From positions 76,709 to 140,708 of the forward strand of contig CAZDSF010000001.1 in assembly GCA_964508025.1 (NCBI GenBank): a stretch of 64,000 nucleotides of DNA, in the 5' to 3' direction. This DNA comes from JAAZNO01 sp964508025. GTDB lineage: Bacteria; Chloroflexota; Anaerolineae; B4-G1; SLSP01. Shown here piece by piece: positions 47,995-55,391 of this stretch; position 1 is the first letter of the stretch, and each line of letters begins with the position of its first letter. The position numbers and the translations under genes were made by a program. The notes beneath the pieces are model-generated. The model saw only the letters and a program-made list of their open reading frames with translations, did not search any database and was not told the origin of the DNA.

Positions 47995-49107
47995 TTACTG
48001 ATTCATTCCGCCCGGAGCTGGGGGGTTGGCGCAGGGGAAGATCTCAACGTAGTCGGTGACGCACATCTGCCCACTCTTGATCTTTTCCACTGCGGTGCGC
48101 ACGGCGGGGATCACCCGCTGCTGCAGATCTTGCACCATTTCCGGCGGCCCGTTCTTGATGAACTCATCGCTGATGTTGTAGAGATGGCACATGCCGACGG
48201 CTTCTTCTTTGAGGCCGTACACGCGGGTGCCGCCCTCGAGCTTGCCTTCGACCAGCGCCTTGATGGTATCGAAGACCGCGCGATCCACCATCTTCATCAT
48301 TGAGGTGATGACGTGGCCCGGCTGGATGTAGCCCTGATCGGAGTCCACGCCGATGGAGTACAGCCCGCGCTCAGCCGAAGCCGCCAGGACGCCCTCGCCG
48401 CTCTTCCCGGCAGCGGCAAAGATGATGTCTACGCCTTCCTCATATTGCGTGAGCGCCAATTCCTTGCCCTTGGTGGGATCGTTGAACGCGCCTACCCAGC
48501 CGGAGACGATTTGGATGTTGGGGTTGGCGTATTTCGCGCCCTGGATGTAGCCCAGCTCGAAGCGGCGCAGCAGGGGCACATCCATGCCGCCGATGTAGCC
48601 GATTTTGCCGGTCTTGGAGAGCATCGCCGCGACCATGCCCACTGTGAAGGACCCTTCATCCTCGCGGAAGGTCAGACCGGTGCCATTCTTGAGCGGGTTG
48701 CCATCCGCATCCAGCAACATAGCGTCCACGATGGCGAACTGAATATCGGGATACTCCTGGGCGATCTGCGAGGTCCAGTCGGCAGAACCGAAGCCGACGG
48801 TGATGATCAGATCGTAGCCCTCTTCCGCCATGGCGCGGGCCGCCAACTGCTGCTCGCCTACGTCCTGATTCTCGATGATGCGGGTTTGCACGTTGGAGAA
48901 GGCGTTCTTCGCCATGTCAATGCCGCGCGCCGCCGAATCGAGAAACGAGCGGTCGCCCAGCTGGGAGATAATCAGAGCCACGCGATAGGTTTTGCCTGTC
49001 TGACCGGGGTCGGCGGCGGGTGTGGCTGGCGCGCTGCCGCCGCATCCTGCCAGCATCGTTAGCACCATCACGGCTGCAATTACAGTGTACAACGTTCGAC
49101 GGAACAT
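47995..49107 (-). CDS. BMP-family nucleoside-binding lipoprotein
   Basis: 370 aa. The signal has lipobox 'MLAGCGGS' (Cys22). Mature part: 'KTYRVALIISQLGDRSFLDSAARGIDMA', 'YDLIITVGFGSADWTSQIAQEYPDIQFAIVDA', 'TVGMVAAMLSKTGKIGYIGGMDVPLLRRFELGYIQGAKY', 'VDIIFAAAGKSGEGVLAASAERGLYSIGVDSDQG'. It captures nucleosides outside the membrane for the ABC importer encoded downstream. GAGGAGGAG precedes the ATG. The 101-nt upstream region is A/T-rich with an AAATTTAAATT near-palindrome and a TGGTAC half-site. Confidence 0.94.
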   Translation of the reverse strand: MFRRTLYTVIAAVMVLTMLAGCGGSAPATPAADPGQTGKTYRVALIISQLGDRSFLDSAARGIDMAKNAFSNVQTRIIENQDVGEQQLAARAMAEEGYDLIITVGFGSADWTSQIAQEYPDIQFAIVDAMLLDADGNPLKNGTGLTFREDEGSFTVGMVAAMLSKTGKIGYIGGMDVPLLRRFELGYIQGAKYANPNIQIVSGWVGAFNDPTKGKELALTQYEEGVDIIFAAAGKSGEGVLAASAERGLYSIGVDSDQGYIQPGHVITSMMKMVDRAVFDTIKALVEGKLEGGTRVYGLKEEAVGMCHLYNISDEFIKNGPPEMVQDLQQRVIPAVRTAVEKIKSGQMCVTDYVEIFPCANPPAPGGMNQ

Positions 49108-49208
49108 GGTCTCCTCCTCAGATATAGATTGTTACAGAATCGGCTTTGAAACAGCGAACTATATAGCATTACTGACACGACTCTAATTTAAATTTATGTA
49201 CCACCTCC

Positions 49209-49976
49209 TCAATGGGTTATAGATTCTGGCGCCGTGGCGGCGTGGGGAGTTGAAGCGGCCTGGGAAGAGGAAGTCGTTGTCGTTTGGCTTAATTGCACTG
49301 GCCGGTGGGTACGCAGGTGTTGCGCCATAGCGGCGCGCGCGCGCAGTTCATCTCCTGCCTCGATAGCTTCGACAATCAACAGATGTTCATTCTCTGCCGT
49401 GGTGGCTGTGGAAAACCCTATCCGTTGTTGCAGGGCATAGTTTCGCAGGGTCTCATGGAATACACGCAATAGATACTCCAGAACGCTGTTCCCCGACATT
49501 TCTGCGATGATGTCATGGAAATGAATATCGGCGTTCATGCGCTCCTCTATGGAGAGAGAAGTGTCGGAATACGTTTCAACTGCGGCGTATAATAGCCCCG
49601 TGTAATAAGGGGTGGCCCGTTGGGCGGCGAGACCCGCTGCGTGGATTTCGAGGGGTTCGCGCACTTCTAGCAACTCGACGATGTTGCGTTTTCCCAGCAG
49701 TTTGGTCCACTCTAGCTGCCCCACGATAAAGCCCACCAGATGCTCTGTGACATAGGTTCCCGCGCCGGGGCGGATCTCTAGCACGCCCATCATGCTGAGG
49801 GAGCGCAGCGCTTCACGGATGGATGAACGGCTGACGCGCAGCTGATCCATCAGCTCGCGCTCGGAGGGGAGTTTGTCGCCCGGTTTGAGGACGCCAGTGT
49901 TGATCAGGTCAAGCACCCTTTTGGCGATTTCTTCGCTGACCGAAACCCGTTCAACCGGTTCAAAGGTGACGCCCAT
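49209..49976 (-). CDS. FadR/GntR-family (FCD) transcriptional regulator
   Basis: 255 aa. The winged HTH is 'VSEEIAKRVLDLINTGVLKPGDKLPSERELMDQLRVSRSSIREALRSL'. The FCD domain has 'NIVELLEVREPLEIHAAGLAAQRAT', 'DIHFHDIIAEMSGNSVLEYLLRVFHETL', and 'EHLLIVEAIEAGDELRARAAMAQHL', with the metal-binding Asp/His set. The C-terminus is a Ser/Thr-rich tail. It sits directly upstream of the binding-protein gene on the same strand and probably controls the importer. Its own promoter overlaps a FadR-type operator. Confidence 0.92.
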   Translation of the reverse strand: MGVTFEPVERVSVSEEIAKRVLDLINTGVLKPGDKLPSERELMDQLRVSRSSIREALRSLSMMGVLEIRPGAGTYVTEHLVGFIVGQLEWTKLLGKRNIVELLEVREPLEIHAAGLAAQRATPYYTGLLYAAVETYSDTSLSIEERMNADIHFHDIIAEMSGNSVLEYLLRVFHETLRNYALQQRIGFSTATTAENEHLLIVEAIEAGDELRARAAMAQHLRTHRPVQLSQTTTTSSSQAASTPHAATAPESITH

Positions 49977-50008
49977 TATCCCTCTGGTGTGATGGTTTGC
50001 TGGTTTGC

Positions 50009-50019
50009 TGGTCTGACCA
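50009..50019. promoter_or_regulatory. FadR-type operator TGGTCTGACCA
   Basis: An 11-bp near-perfect palindrome TGGTC-N-GACCA, matching the core of the E. coli FadR consensus, with two TGGTTTGC words beside it. It lies 9 nt past the -10 box (about +2 to +12), fitting repression by the regulator encoded immediately downstream. Confidence 0.7.
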
Positions 50020-50027
50020 CTTTCTCC

Positions 50028-50056
50028 ATTATAGGCGCGGTTTTGCGCGTTGTCAA
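50028..50056 (-). promoter_or_regulatory. Perfect consensus promoter of the regulator/importer operon
   Basis: On the minus strand TTGACA (50056-50051), 17-nt spacer, TATAAT (50033-50028), 52 nt before the regulator's ATG. No terminator is seen between the regulator and the importer genes. Confidence 0.85.
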
Positions 50057-50076
50057 GAGGGAATTTTGATTTCTCG

Positions 50077-50649
50077 TCATTTTTCGCCGGGCGGGTTCAA
50101 TAGCGCCAACATGCGTTCATGATAGGTGGTATCGCGGTCGGGCAATTCGTGATGCAGCCGGGCGCCCTCTTCCCAGAAGTGGCGCGGCCCGCGCCCAAGC
50201 GCCTTGCCCTGAGCGGTGTGCATATCCAGGGCGTAATCGGGGATGGTGGGCCGTAAGCCTTCCTCCTCGACCTGATGCTTGAGCCAGTTGAGCATCTCGT
50301 CGCTGGCGCGATCCTTCGGCGCGGCGCAGAGCGTGCGCACGGCATGGATGATGAACAGCAGGTACTCGCCGCCGCGGCGCCCGAAGCGCTGATTCATTTG
50401 GTAGAGCGTGTGGATCAGCACCGGCGCTTGCGGGTCGCCGCTGCCGACGTCTTCCACAGAAATCACCAGCAACCGATACCAGAGATAGTCCTCCAGTTCC
50501 GGGCTGGTCGTCGCCATCTCATACGCCAGCAGCGCGGCATTTTCGGTGTTGCCGCGTCGAATTTCCTTTTGCAGCGCGGAAATCACCTCGTCGGCGGCAA
50601 AGCCGTGACGGGTCTGCACTTGCGTCCAGGGATCGTGTTGTGTTGCCAT
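50077..50649 (-). CDS. Stand-alone RarA/MgsA C-terminal-domain protein
   Basis: 190 aa: 'ISALQKEIRRGNTENAALLAYEM', 'YLWYRLLVISVEDVGSGDPQAPVLIHTLY', 'IHAVRTLCAAPKDRASDEM', 'IPDYALDMHTAQGKALGRGPRHFWEEGARL'. This matches the helical C-terminal region of RarA-type AAA+ clamp-loader-like ATPases (PF12002-like), but the ATPase part (Walker A/B) is absent. Such free proteins are of unknown function; the full family works at stalled replication forks. AGGAG precedes the ATG. It lies 100 nt upstream of the FadR gene on the same strand. Confidence 0.75.
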   Translation of the reverse strand: MATQHDPWTQVQTRHGFAADEVISALQKEIRRGNTENAALLAYEMATTSPELEDYLWYRLLVISVEDVGSGDPQAPVLIHTLYQMNQRFGRRGGEYLLFIIHAVRTLCAAPKDRASDEMLNWLKHQVEEEGLRPTIPDYALDMHTAQGKALGRGPRHFWEEGARLHHELPDRDTTYHERMLALLNPPGEK

Positions 50650-50659
50650 AGATTACTCC

Positions 50660-50756
50660 TAGTGAAGGGCTTAGCGTATCAGCGTATCAGCGCATTAGCG
50701 CATTAGCGAGAAAGCGAGTCACAGGGCAAGTCAACTCGCAACCTTCAACTCGCAAC
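50660..50756. repeat. 'gcgtatcagcgc' and 'aactcgcaac' spacer
   Basis: AGCGTATCAGCGTATCAGCG plus GCGCATTAGCGCATTAGCG, then CAACTCGCAACCTTCAACTC next to the M20 peptidase stop. The first word recurs at 52888-52960; the second at 36220-36275. Confidence 0.7.
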
Positions 50757-51959
50757 TCATAAATAGTCCCGCACAATGCCCGCGAACATGAGCACGGTGC
50801 GCGGCAGGCTTGCCAGCTCCACCCATTCGTCGGGCGCGTGGGCGTTGTCGCCGGTGGGGCCAAAACCGCAGAGGGTGGGGATGCCCGCCTCGATGAGCAT
50901 GTAGCCCTCGTTGGCCGGGCCGGCGCCCGCGATGGGCCACGCCGCGCCGGTGACGGTCTCCGTGTACCGTTGCGCCAGCGTCGCCAGCGGATGGTCCATG
51001 GGGATGGCGGCGCCTGGCAGCCGGTTCTTCACCTCCAGCGTCACGTGCAGCCCCGGACGGCGCGCGGTCTCTTCGGCAATGACGCGCTCGATGGCAGCGA
51101 GCGCGTCTTCGGCGGGCTGTCCCGGCATCAGGCGCACATCCACCAGCGCTTCGGCGTGGGCCGGCACCATGCTCTCGAACTCGCCGCCGCTGAAGCGCGT
51201 GCCCGGCGTGAGGGTGCACCGCAGCCCCTCGAAGGCGGGATGCGTGGGCGCGGGCAGGCGGAGCGCCTCCAGCCGCAGCAGGATCGCCGCCAGCCCGGTG
51301 ACGGCGTTGACGCCGCCCAATCCCTGGCTCCACGCGGCGCTGCCGGAATGGATCGTCTGCCCTTCGGCCCGGAGGATCACCCGCAGCAGCCCGCGATGCC
51401 CAATGCAGACGATGTCGCTGGCGTAGGCGTAGATCGCGCCGCGCGCTCCCGCGAGCAGGCCTGCATCCAGCAGATAGCGAACCCCCAGTGGGCTGCTCGC
51501 GCCGGATTCCTCATCCACAACGCCAGCGACGCTCACACGGACGGCGGCAGGATCCACCAGGCCCTCATCGCGCAGGAGCGCCAGTGCGTACAGGCCGCAG
51601 ACCAGGCCCGCCTTGTTGTCGGCGGCGCCGCGCCCGTAGATCCGGCCCTCGCGCACGGCGGCTGCGAAGGGCGGCGTCGTCCACGCGGCCGGATTTCCCT
51701 CGGCCACGGTATCCGTGTGGGCGATGAAGGTGAAGCCCGCCGGCCCCTCGCCCCATGTGACGAGCACGTTGGGCCGCGCCGGATCTCGCGCCGGGAGCCG
51801 GGCCTCAAAGCCCAGCCGGGCGGCTTCCACGAGAACGCGCTGCGCCACGGCGGCTTCGGTATCGCGCCCGTTGACCGAGGGGATGCGCACCAGGTCTTGC
51901 AGGAACGCTGTCATTTCGGGCAGCCGCGCCTCGGCGGCCCGGAGCAGCTGCGCGATCAT
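50757..51959 (-). CDS. M20-family metallopeptidase (ArgE/DapE-like)
   Basis: 400 aa. Zn ligands: His in 'FTFIAHTDTVAEG', Asp in 'GRGAADNKAGLVCGLYAL', Glu pair in 'VAGVVDEESGASSPLG', and His in the C-terminus 'LCGFGPTGDNAHAPDEW'. The dimerisation domain has 'ILRAEGQTIHSGSAAWSQG'. The family removes acyl or carbamoyl groups from amino acids or small amides; here the position after a nucleoside hydrolase suggests a base-degradation amide such as ureido compounds (inference). The ATG overlaps the hydrolase stop by 4 nt, which fixes the start at 51959. Confidence 0.88.
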   Translation of the reverse strand: MIAQLLRAAEARLPEMTAFLQDLVRIPSVNGRDTEAAVAQRVLVEAARLGFEARLPARDPARPNVLVTWGEGPAGFTFIAHTDTVAEGNPAAWTTPPFAAAVREGRIYGRGAADNKAGLVCGLYALALLRDEGLVDPAAVRVSVAGVVDEESGASSPLGVRYLLDAGLLAGARGAIYAYASDIVCIGHRGLLRVILRAEGQTIHSGSAAWSQGLGGVNAVTGLAAILLRLEALRLPAPTHPAFEGLRCTLTPGTRFSGGEFESMVPAHAEALVDVRLMPGQPAEDALAAIERVIAEETARRPGLHVTLEVKNRLPGAAIPMDHPLATLAQRYTETVTGAAWPIAGAGPANEGYMLIEAGIPTLCGFGPTGDNAHAPDEWVELASLPRTVLMFAGIVRDYL

Positions 51960-52879
51960 AGCAGCGCGGCTCGCATGAGTTCCCAAACTCGGTCGGTATC
52001 CAGCGCCAGCGTCAACGCGACGTTGGGTTGCTTGCCGGATACGCCGTACCAATCCACACAGGTTTGTCCCCGCGTCAGCGCGCCGGAGAGCTCTACTTCC
52101 AGATAACGCGCTTCTTGCTGGCGCACAATCTCCGGTTCGAGCGCGACGGCCATTGCCAGCAGGTCCGGTTCCAGCATGGTTGGATATCCCAGAATCCGCT
52201 CCAAATAGGCGACAGCTTTGTGGCTGATGCGCCGGAAGAATTCCCCGCGCGGCGTCTCCATGGCGAGCAGTGCCTTGATTTGCGCCTCGGAGAAGGGATG
52301 CTCTACCGTGGTTTCCCACGAGACGAGGGTGAGACCGGGCCAATCGCGGCAGACGACGGCGGCGGCTTCCGGGTCGGCGTAGAAGTTGAATTCGGCGGTG
52401 AGGGTGGTGTTACCCAGGCTGCGGATCGCGCCGCCCATCACCACGAGCTGGCGGTATTTCTTGGGCAGCTCGGGATCGAGCCGCAGCGCCATGGCGACGT
52501 TGGTGAGCGGGCCGATAGCGACAAGGGTCAGCGCGCCCGGCTCCGCGTTGGCAAGCCGCACCAGCGCGTGGACGGCGTGTTCGGCTTCGACCTTGCGCGG
52601 TGAAGGGGGATAGGCGCTGTCGCCCAGGCCATCAGCGCCGTGGAAGCCTTCCGCGCCGTCGCTCTCGGTAACAAGGGCCTGCGCGCAACCGGCGTAGATG
52701 GGTGCGTCCACTCCCATCATATCGAGGATGGTGCAGGCGTTGGCGGTGGTGTGCGCCAGCGATACATTACCTTTGACCGTGGTCACGGCTTCGATGCGCG
52801 CGCTGGGGTAAACCGCCGCCGCCATAATCGCGTGGGCGTCATCCACGCCGGGATCGGTGTCAATCACGAGTCGAATCAT
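51956..52879 (-). CDS. Nucleoside hydrolase (second copy)
   Basis: 307 aa: 'RLVIDTDPGVDDAHAIMAAAVYP' with the Ca2+ Asp cluster, 'KGNVSLAHTTANACTILDMMG', 'LTLVAIGPLTNVAMALRL', 'LVVMGGAIRSLGNTTLTAEFNFYADPEAAAVV'. Compared with 41484-42428 the loops differ, so base preference may differ. It hydrolyses N-ribosides in the cytosol. TGGAGG precedes the ATG. It is coupled to the M20 peptidase gene. Confidence 0.92.
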   Translation of the reverse strand: MIRLVIDTDPGVDDAHAIMAAAVYPSARIEAVTTVKGNVSLAHTTANACTILDMMGVDAPIYAGCAQALVTESDGAEGFHGADGLGDSAYPPSPRKVEAEHAVHALVRLANAEPGALTLVAIGPLTNVAMALRLDPELPKKYRQLVVMGGAIRSLGNTTLTAEFNFYADPEAAAVVCRDWPGLTLVSWETTVEHPFSEAQIKALLAMETPRGEFFRRISHKAVAYLERILGYPTMLEPDLLAMAVALEPEIVRQQEARYLEVELSGALTRGQTCVDWYGVSGKQPNVALTLALDTDRVWELMRAALL

Positions 52880-52887
52880 GCGTCCTC

Positions 52888-53150
52888 CAAAAGCGTGAGC
52901 GTGTTAGCGTATGAGCGTGTCAGCGTTTTAGCGTATTAGCGTATGAGCGTCTTGGCGGAAAGGTGGAGCGCTAGCAGTCAGGCGTAATGGGTAATAGGTG
53001 ATGGGTAATGAGTGATGGGGATGGTGATGGTGATGGTGATGGTGATGGGAAATGGGTGTTGTATAACGAGTGCTTTTGGGTGTAGAAGCCATTCTCCTTT
53101 GCTCCCCTGCGCCTCTGCCCCCGCGCTCCCCAGCTCCCTATCTCCCCAAC
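52888..53150. repeat. Repeat-filled spacer: 'agcgtatg', (ggtgat)n, 'gctcccctgcgc'
   Basis: 52888-52960 holds about eight copies of an AGCGT(N)3-5 unit. 52985-53050 holds GGGTAATAGGTGATGGG words that become a (GGTGAT)5 microsatellite (53014-53049). 53095-53150 holds C-rich CTCCCC words. No gene or promoter seen in these 276 nt. Confidence 0.75.
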
Positions 53151-53155
53151 TCCCC

Positions 53156-54475
53156 TCATCCCCGCCGTTTCTTGAGGCGAGCGAAGGCGGCGTTGAGGCG
53201 GGCGCGGCTGGCGGCGTAGTCGAGGGTGAGGCAGACGCCATCGCGCAGTAGCCACGCGCCATCCACCATCACATCGCGGACGTGCATCCCGCTGATGCTG
53301 TACACCAGCGCCGTCTCCAGGGTCTGCGCGCCATCCGGCGCCCAGCCGATGTCGCCGAGGTCGAGGGCGATGAGGTCGGCCTTCTTGCCCAATTCCAGCG
53401 AGCCGATGTCATTCTCCCAGCCCAGCGCGCGGGCGCCGCCGAGGGTCGCCATCCGCAGAATATCGGCGGCAGGGATCGCGGCGGGGCGCTGTTCGCGCAG
53501 CGACATGAGCTTGGCCGTGGTCTGCATCTCGTTGAACATATCGTAAGAATTGTTGTTCGCCACGTTATCCGTGCCGAGGGCGATGTTGATGCCGGCGCGG
53601 CGCATCGCATCGAGCGCGGCGATCTCCGCGCCGCTGCGCATACACGCCGAGGCGGCAATCACCGCCGTGAAGGGGTAGCGCGCCAGGATGGGGAAATCCT
53701 CCGGCGGGATGGTGATGCTGTGCGCCGCCAGCAATCGCCGTTCGAGAATGCCCAGCTGTTCCATCTGTTGCACAGCGCTGCGCCCGAAGTGCTCGCGGCA
53801 GTAGCGCTCCTCCTCGCCGCTCGTCGCCAGGTGGAAGTGTAAGCCGGTGTCGAAGCGATCTGCCAGCGCCAGTTCGAGCTGGATCGCTTCCGGGCTGTTA
53901 TCCACGAAGAAGGCGTGCGGGCCCACCCAGCCTTTGAGCCGTGGATGCCCCTGAATGGATTCGAGGAAGGCGGCGGCGGCAGCGACTTCTCGCTCGCGGG
54001 CGGCGGCGTCGCCCATTTCGACGATGCCGTAGGCCAGGGCCGCGCGCAGCCCGCTTTGATCCACCACAGGGACGATGCGATCCGTATGGAAATATTGATC
54101 GGCAAAGCAGGTGGTGCCGGTGCGGATCATCTCGGCGCAGGAGACGGCGACGGCATCGGCAATCATGTCGGCTTCGAGCACGGCTTCCCAGGCGCGGATG
54201 CCCTCGTACCAGCCTTCGAAGGTGAAGAGCGAGTAGGCTTCAGCCAGCCCGCGAAACAGCACCATCGGCGTGTGCGTGTGTGCATTGACCAGCCCCGGCA
54301 TGAGCAGGCGGTCGTTCAGCGCGATCTCGGCGTCGCAGCGGCGTCCCTTCAGCGCAGATTGTGGGCCAATTTCGACGATGCGATGGTCTTCTACGATCAG
54401 GTAGCCGGGGGCGTAACGGGTATCCTGAGCATCGAGGGTCAGAATCGTATCGGCGCGTAGCAGCGTTGTGGTCAT
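53156..54475 (-). CDS. ATZ/TRZ-family amidohydrolase
   Basis: 439 aa: His-x-His in 'LVNAHTHTPMVLFRGLAEAYSLF', 'GLHFHLATSGEE' His, 'LAAHSITIPPEDF' His, 'GTDNVANNNSYDMFNEM' Asp, C-terminal 'LGKKADLIALDLGD'. The metal centre is complete. It is like SAH/MTA/guanine-type deaminases, substrate undecided. The start at 54475 has GGAGG; the long upstream extension only reads the DeoR gene in another frame. It follows the DeoR regulator gene by 35 nt and is probably under its control. Confidence 0.88.
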   Translation of the reverse strand: MTTTLLRADTILTLDAQDTRYAPGYLIVEDHRIVEIGPQSALKGRRCDAEIALNDRLLMPGLVNAHTHTPMVLFRGLAEAYSLFTFEGWYEGIRAWEAVLEADMIADAVAVSCAEMIRTGTTCFADQYFHTDRIVPVVDQSGLRAALAYGIVEMGDAAAREREVAAAAAFLESIQGHPRLKGWVGPHAFFVDNSPEAIQLELALADRFDTGLHFHLATSGEEERYCREHFGRSAVQQMEQLGILERRLLAAHSITIPPEDFPILARYPFTAVIAASACMRSGAEIAALDAMRRAGINIALGTDNVANNNSYDMFNEMQTTAKLMSLREQRPAAIPAADILRMATLGGARALGWENDIGSLELGKKADLIALDLGDIGWAPDGAQTLETALVYSISGMHVRDVMVDGAWLLRDGVCLTLDYAASRARLNAAFARLKKRRG

Positions 54476-54510
54476 AGAGCCTCCGATAGAAATAGTGAAT
54501 GGCGCGGCTC

Positions 54511-55287
54511 TCACTCCGCGACGATGACCTGCACGCCCAGGTCGCGCAGCGCCGCGAGCATGTCCGGCGGCGCGTCCGCATCGGTGATGATGATGTCCAC
54601 GGCGGTGGGCGGGCCGACAGAGGCGAAGGTGACGCGCCCGAATTTGCTGCTGTCTATCACTGCGATTTTCTGTTGCGCGCTGCGCAGCAGGGCTTGCTTG
54701 ACCATGGCATCTTCCAGGTTGTACTCCGTCAGCCCTTCTTCCAGCGTCAGCCCGCCAAAGCCGACGAAAGCCCGATCTACGTGAATCTGGCTGCACATCT
54801 GCTCGGTGAAGCTGCCGATCATGGAGAGTTCGTTGGGGCGCACGATGCCGCCGGCCACGATCAACCGCACGCCGGATTCCAGTGGGAAACGCGCGGCGAT
54901 TTCGTTGGCGATGGGCAGGCTCGTGGTTAGAATGGTAAGGTTGCGCTGGTCGCGGAGCGCGCGCGCGGCCTCTAAGGTAGTGGTGCCGGTATCGAAGGCC
55001 ACGCTATCGCCATCGTGGATGAGTGCGGCGGCGGCGCGTCCAATGCGTTCTTTGGGCGCGGCGTGATCCGAAGCGCGCATTTGAAAGGGCGCTTCGTAGC
55101 TGCGCCGCAGGCTGCTCACGGCGCCGCCGTGGACGCGCCGCAACAAGCCTTCGCGGTCGAGCTCGCGCAGGTCGCGACGGGCAGTCATGTCGCAGACGTT
55201 GAAATGCGCGCAAATATCGGCGATGGTGATTCTGCCGTATTGGTTGACCCACTCGATGATCTCGCGGCGTCGTTCTGCTTGCAACAT
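54511..55287 (-). CDS. DeoR/GlpR-family transcriptional regulator
   Basis: 258 aa. HTH 'RRREIIEWVNQYGRITIADICAHFNVCDMTARRDLRELDREGLLRRVHGGAV', then the DeoRC sugar-phosphate sensor 'KERIGRAAAALIHDGDSVAFDTGTTTLEAARAL', 'SLPIANEIAARF', 'SMIGSFTEQMCSQIHVDRAFVGFGGL'. The inducer is likely a phosphorylated sugar such as deoxyribose or ribose phosphate (inference from family and context). It is preceded by a -35/-10 pair overlapping a clear inverted repeat. Confidence 0.92.
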   Translation of the reverse strand: MLQAERRREIIEWVNQYGRITIADICAHFNVCDMTARRDLRELDREGLLRRVHGGAVSSLRRSYEAPFQMRASDHAAPKERIGRAAAALIHDGDSVAFDTGTTTLEAARALRDQRNLTILTTSLPIANEIAARFPLESGVRLIVAGGIVRPNELSMIGSFTEQMCSQIHVDRAFVGFGGLTLEEGLTEYNLEDAMVKQALLRSAQQKIAVIDSSKFGRVTFASVGPPTAVDIIITDADAPPDMLAALRDLGVQVIVAE

Positions 55288-55323
55288 TTTCGCGGCCTTT
55301 CTGTGCTGCGGTGTAGGGCTGCA

Positions 55324-55383
55324 GATGTTCGATTTTGGTTACAGTCTAGCATAAGAATGTTTGAGTGTCAATAATCAAACATT
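55324..55383 (-). promoter_or_regulatory. DeoR promoter with overlapping operator repeats
   Basis: Minus strand: TTGACA (55371-55366), 17-nt spacer, TAGACT (55348-55343). The -35 box lies between perfect inverted arms AATGTTTGA (55356-55364) and TCAAACATT (55375-55383). A third related half-site GATGTTCGA is at 55324-55332. This fits autorepression by the DeoR-type protein. Confidence 0.75.
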
Positions 55384-55391
55384 GCAGGCGG

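Noticed and set aside
51960..52343. N-terminal extension of the M20 peptidase frame
   Set aside because: The extension reads the nucleoside hydrolase gene in another frame; the ATG at 51959 overlaps the hydrolase stop and begins at the conserved family start.
52971..53262. Short frames rich in PSPSPSP / MVMVMVMV
   Set aside because: Translations of the (ggtgat)n microsatellite.
54476..54796. N-terminal extension of the amidohydrolase frame
   Set aside because: It lies within the DeoR gene in another frame; the ATG at 54475 has a GGAGG site.
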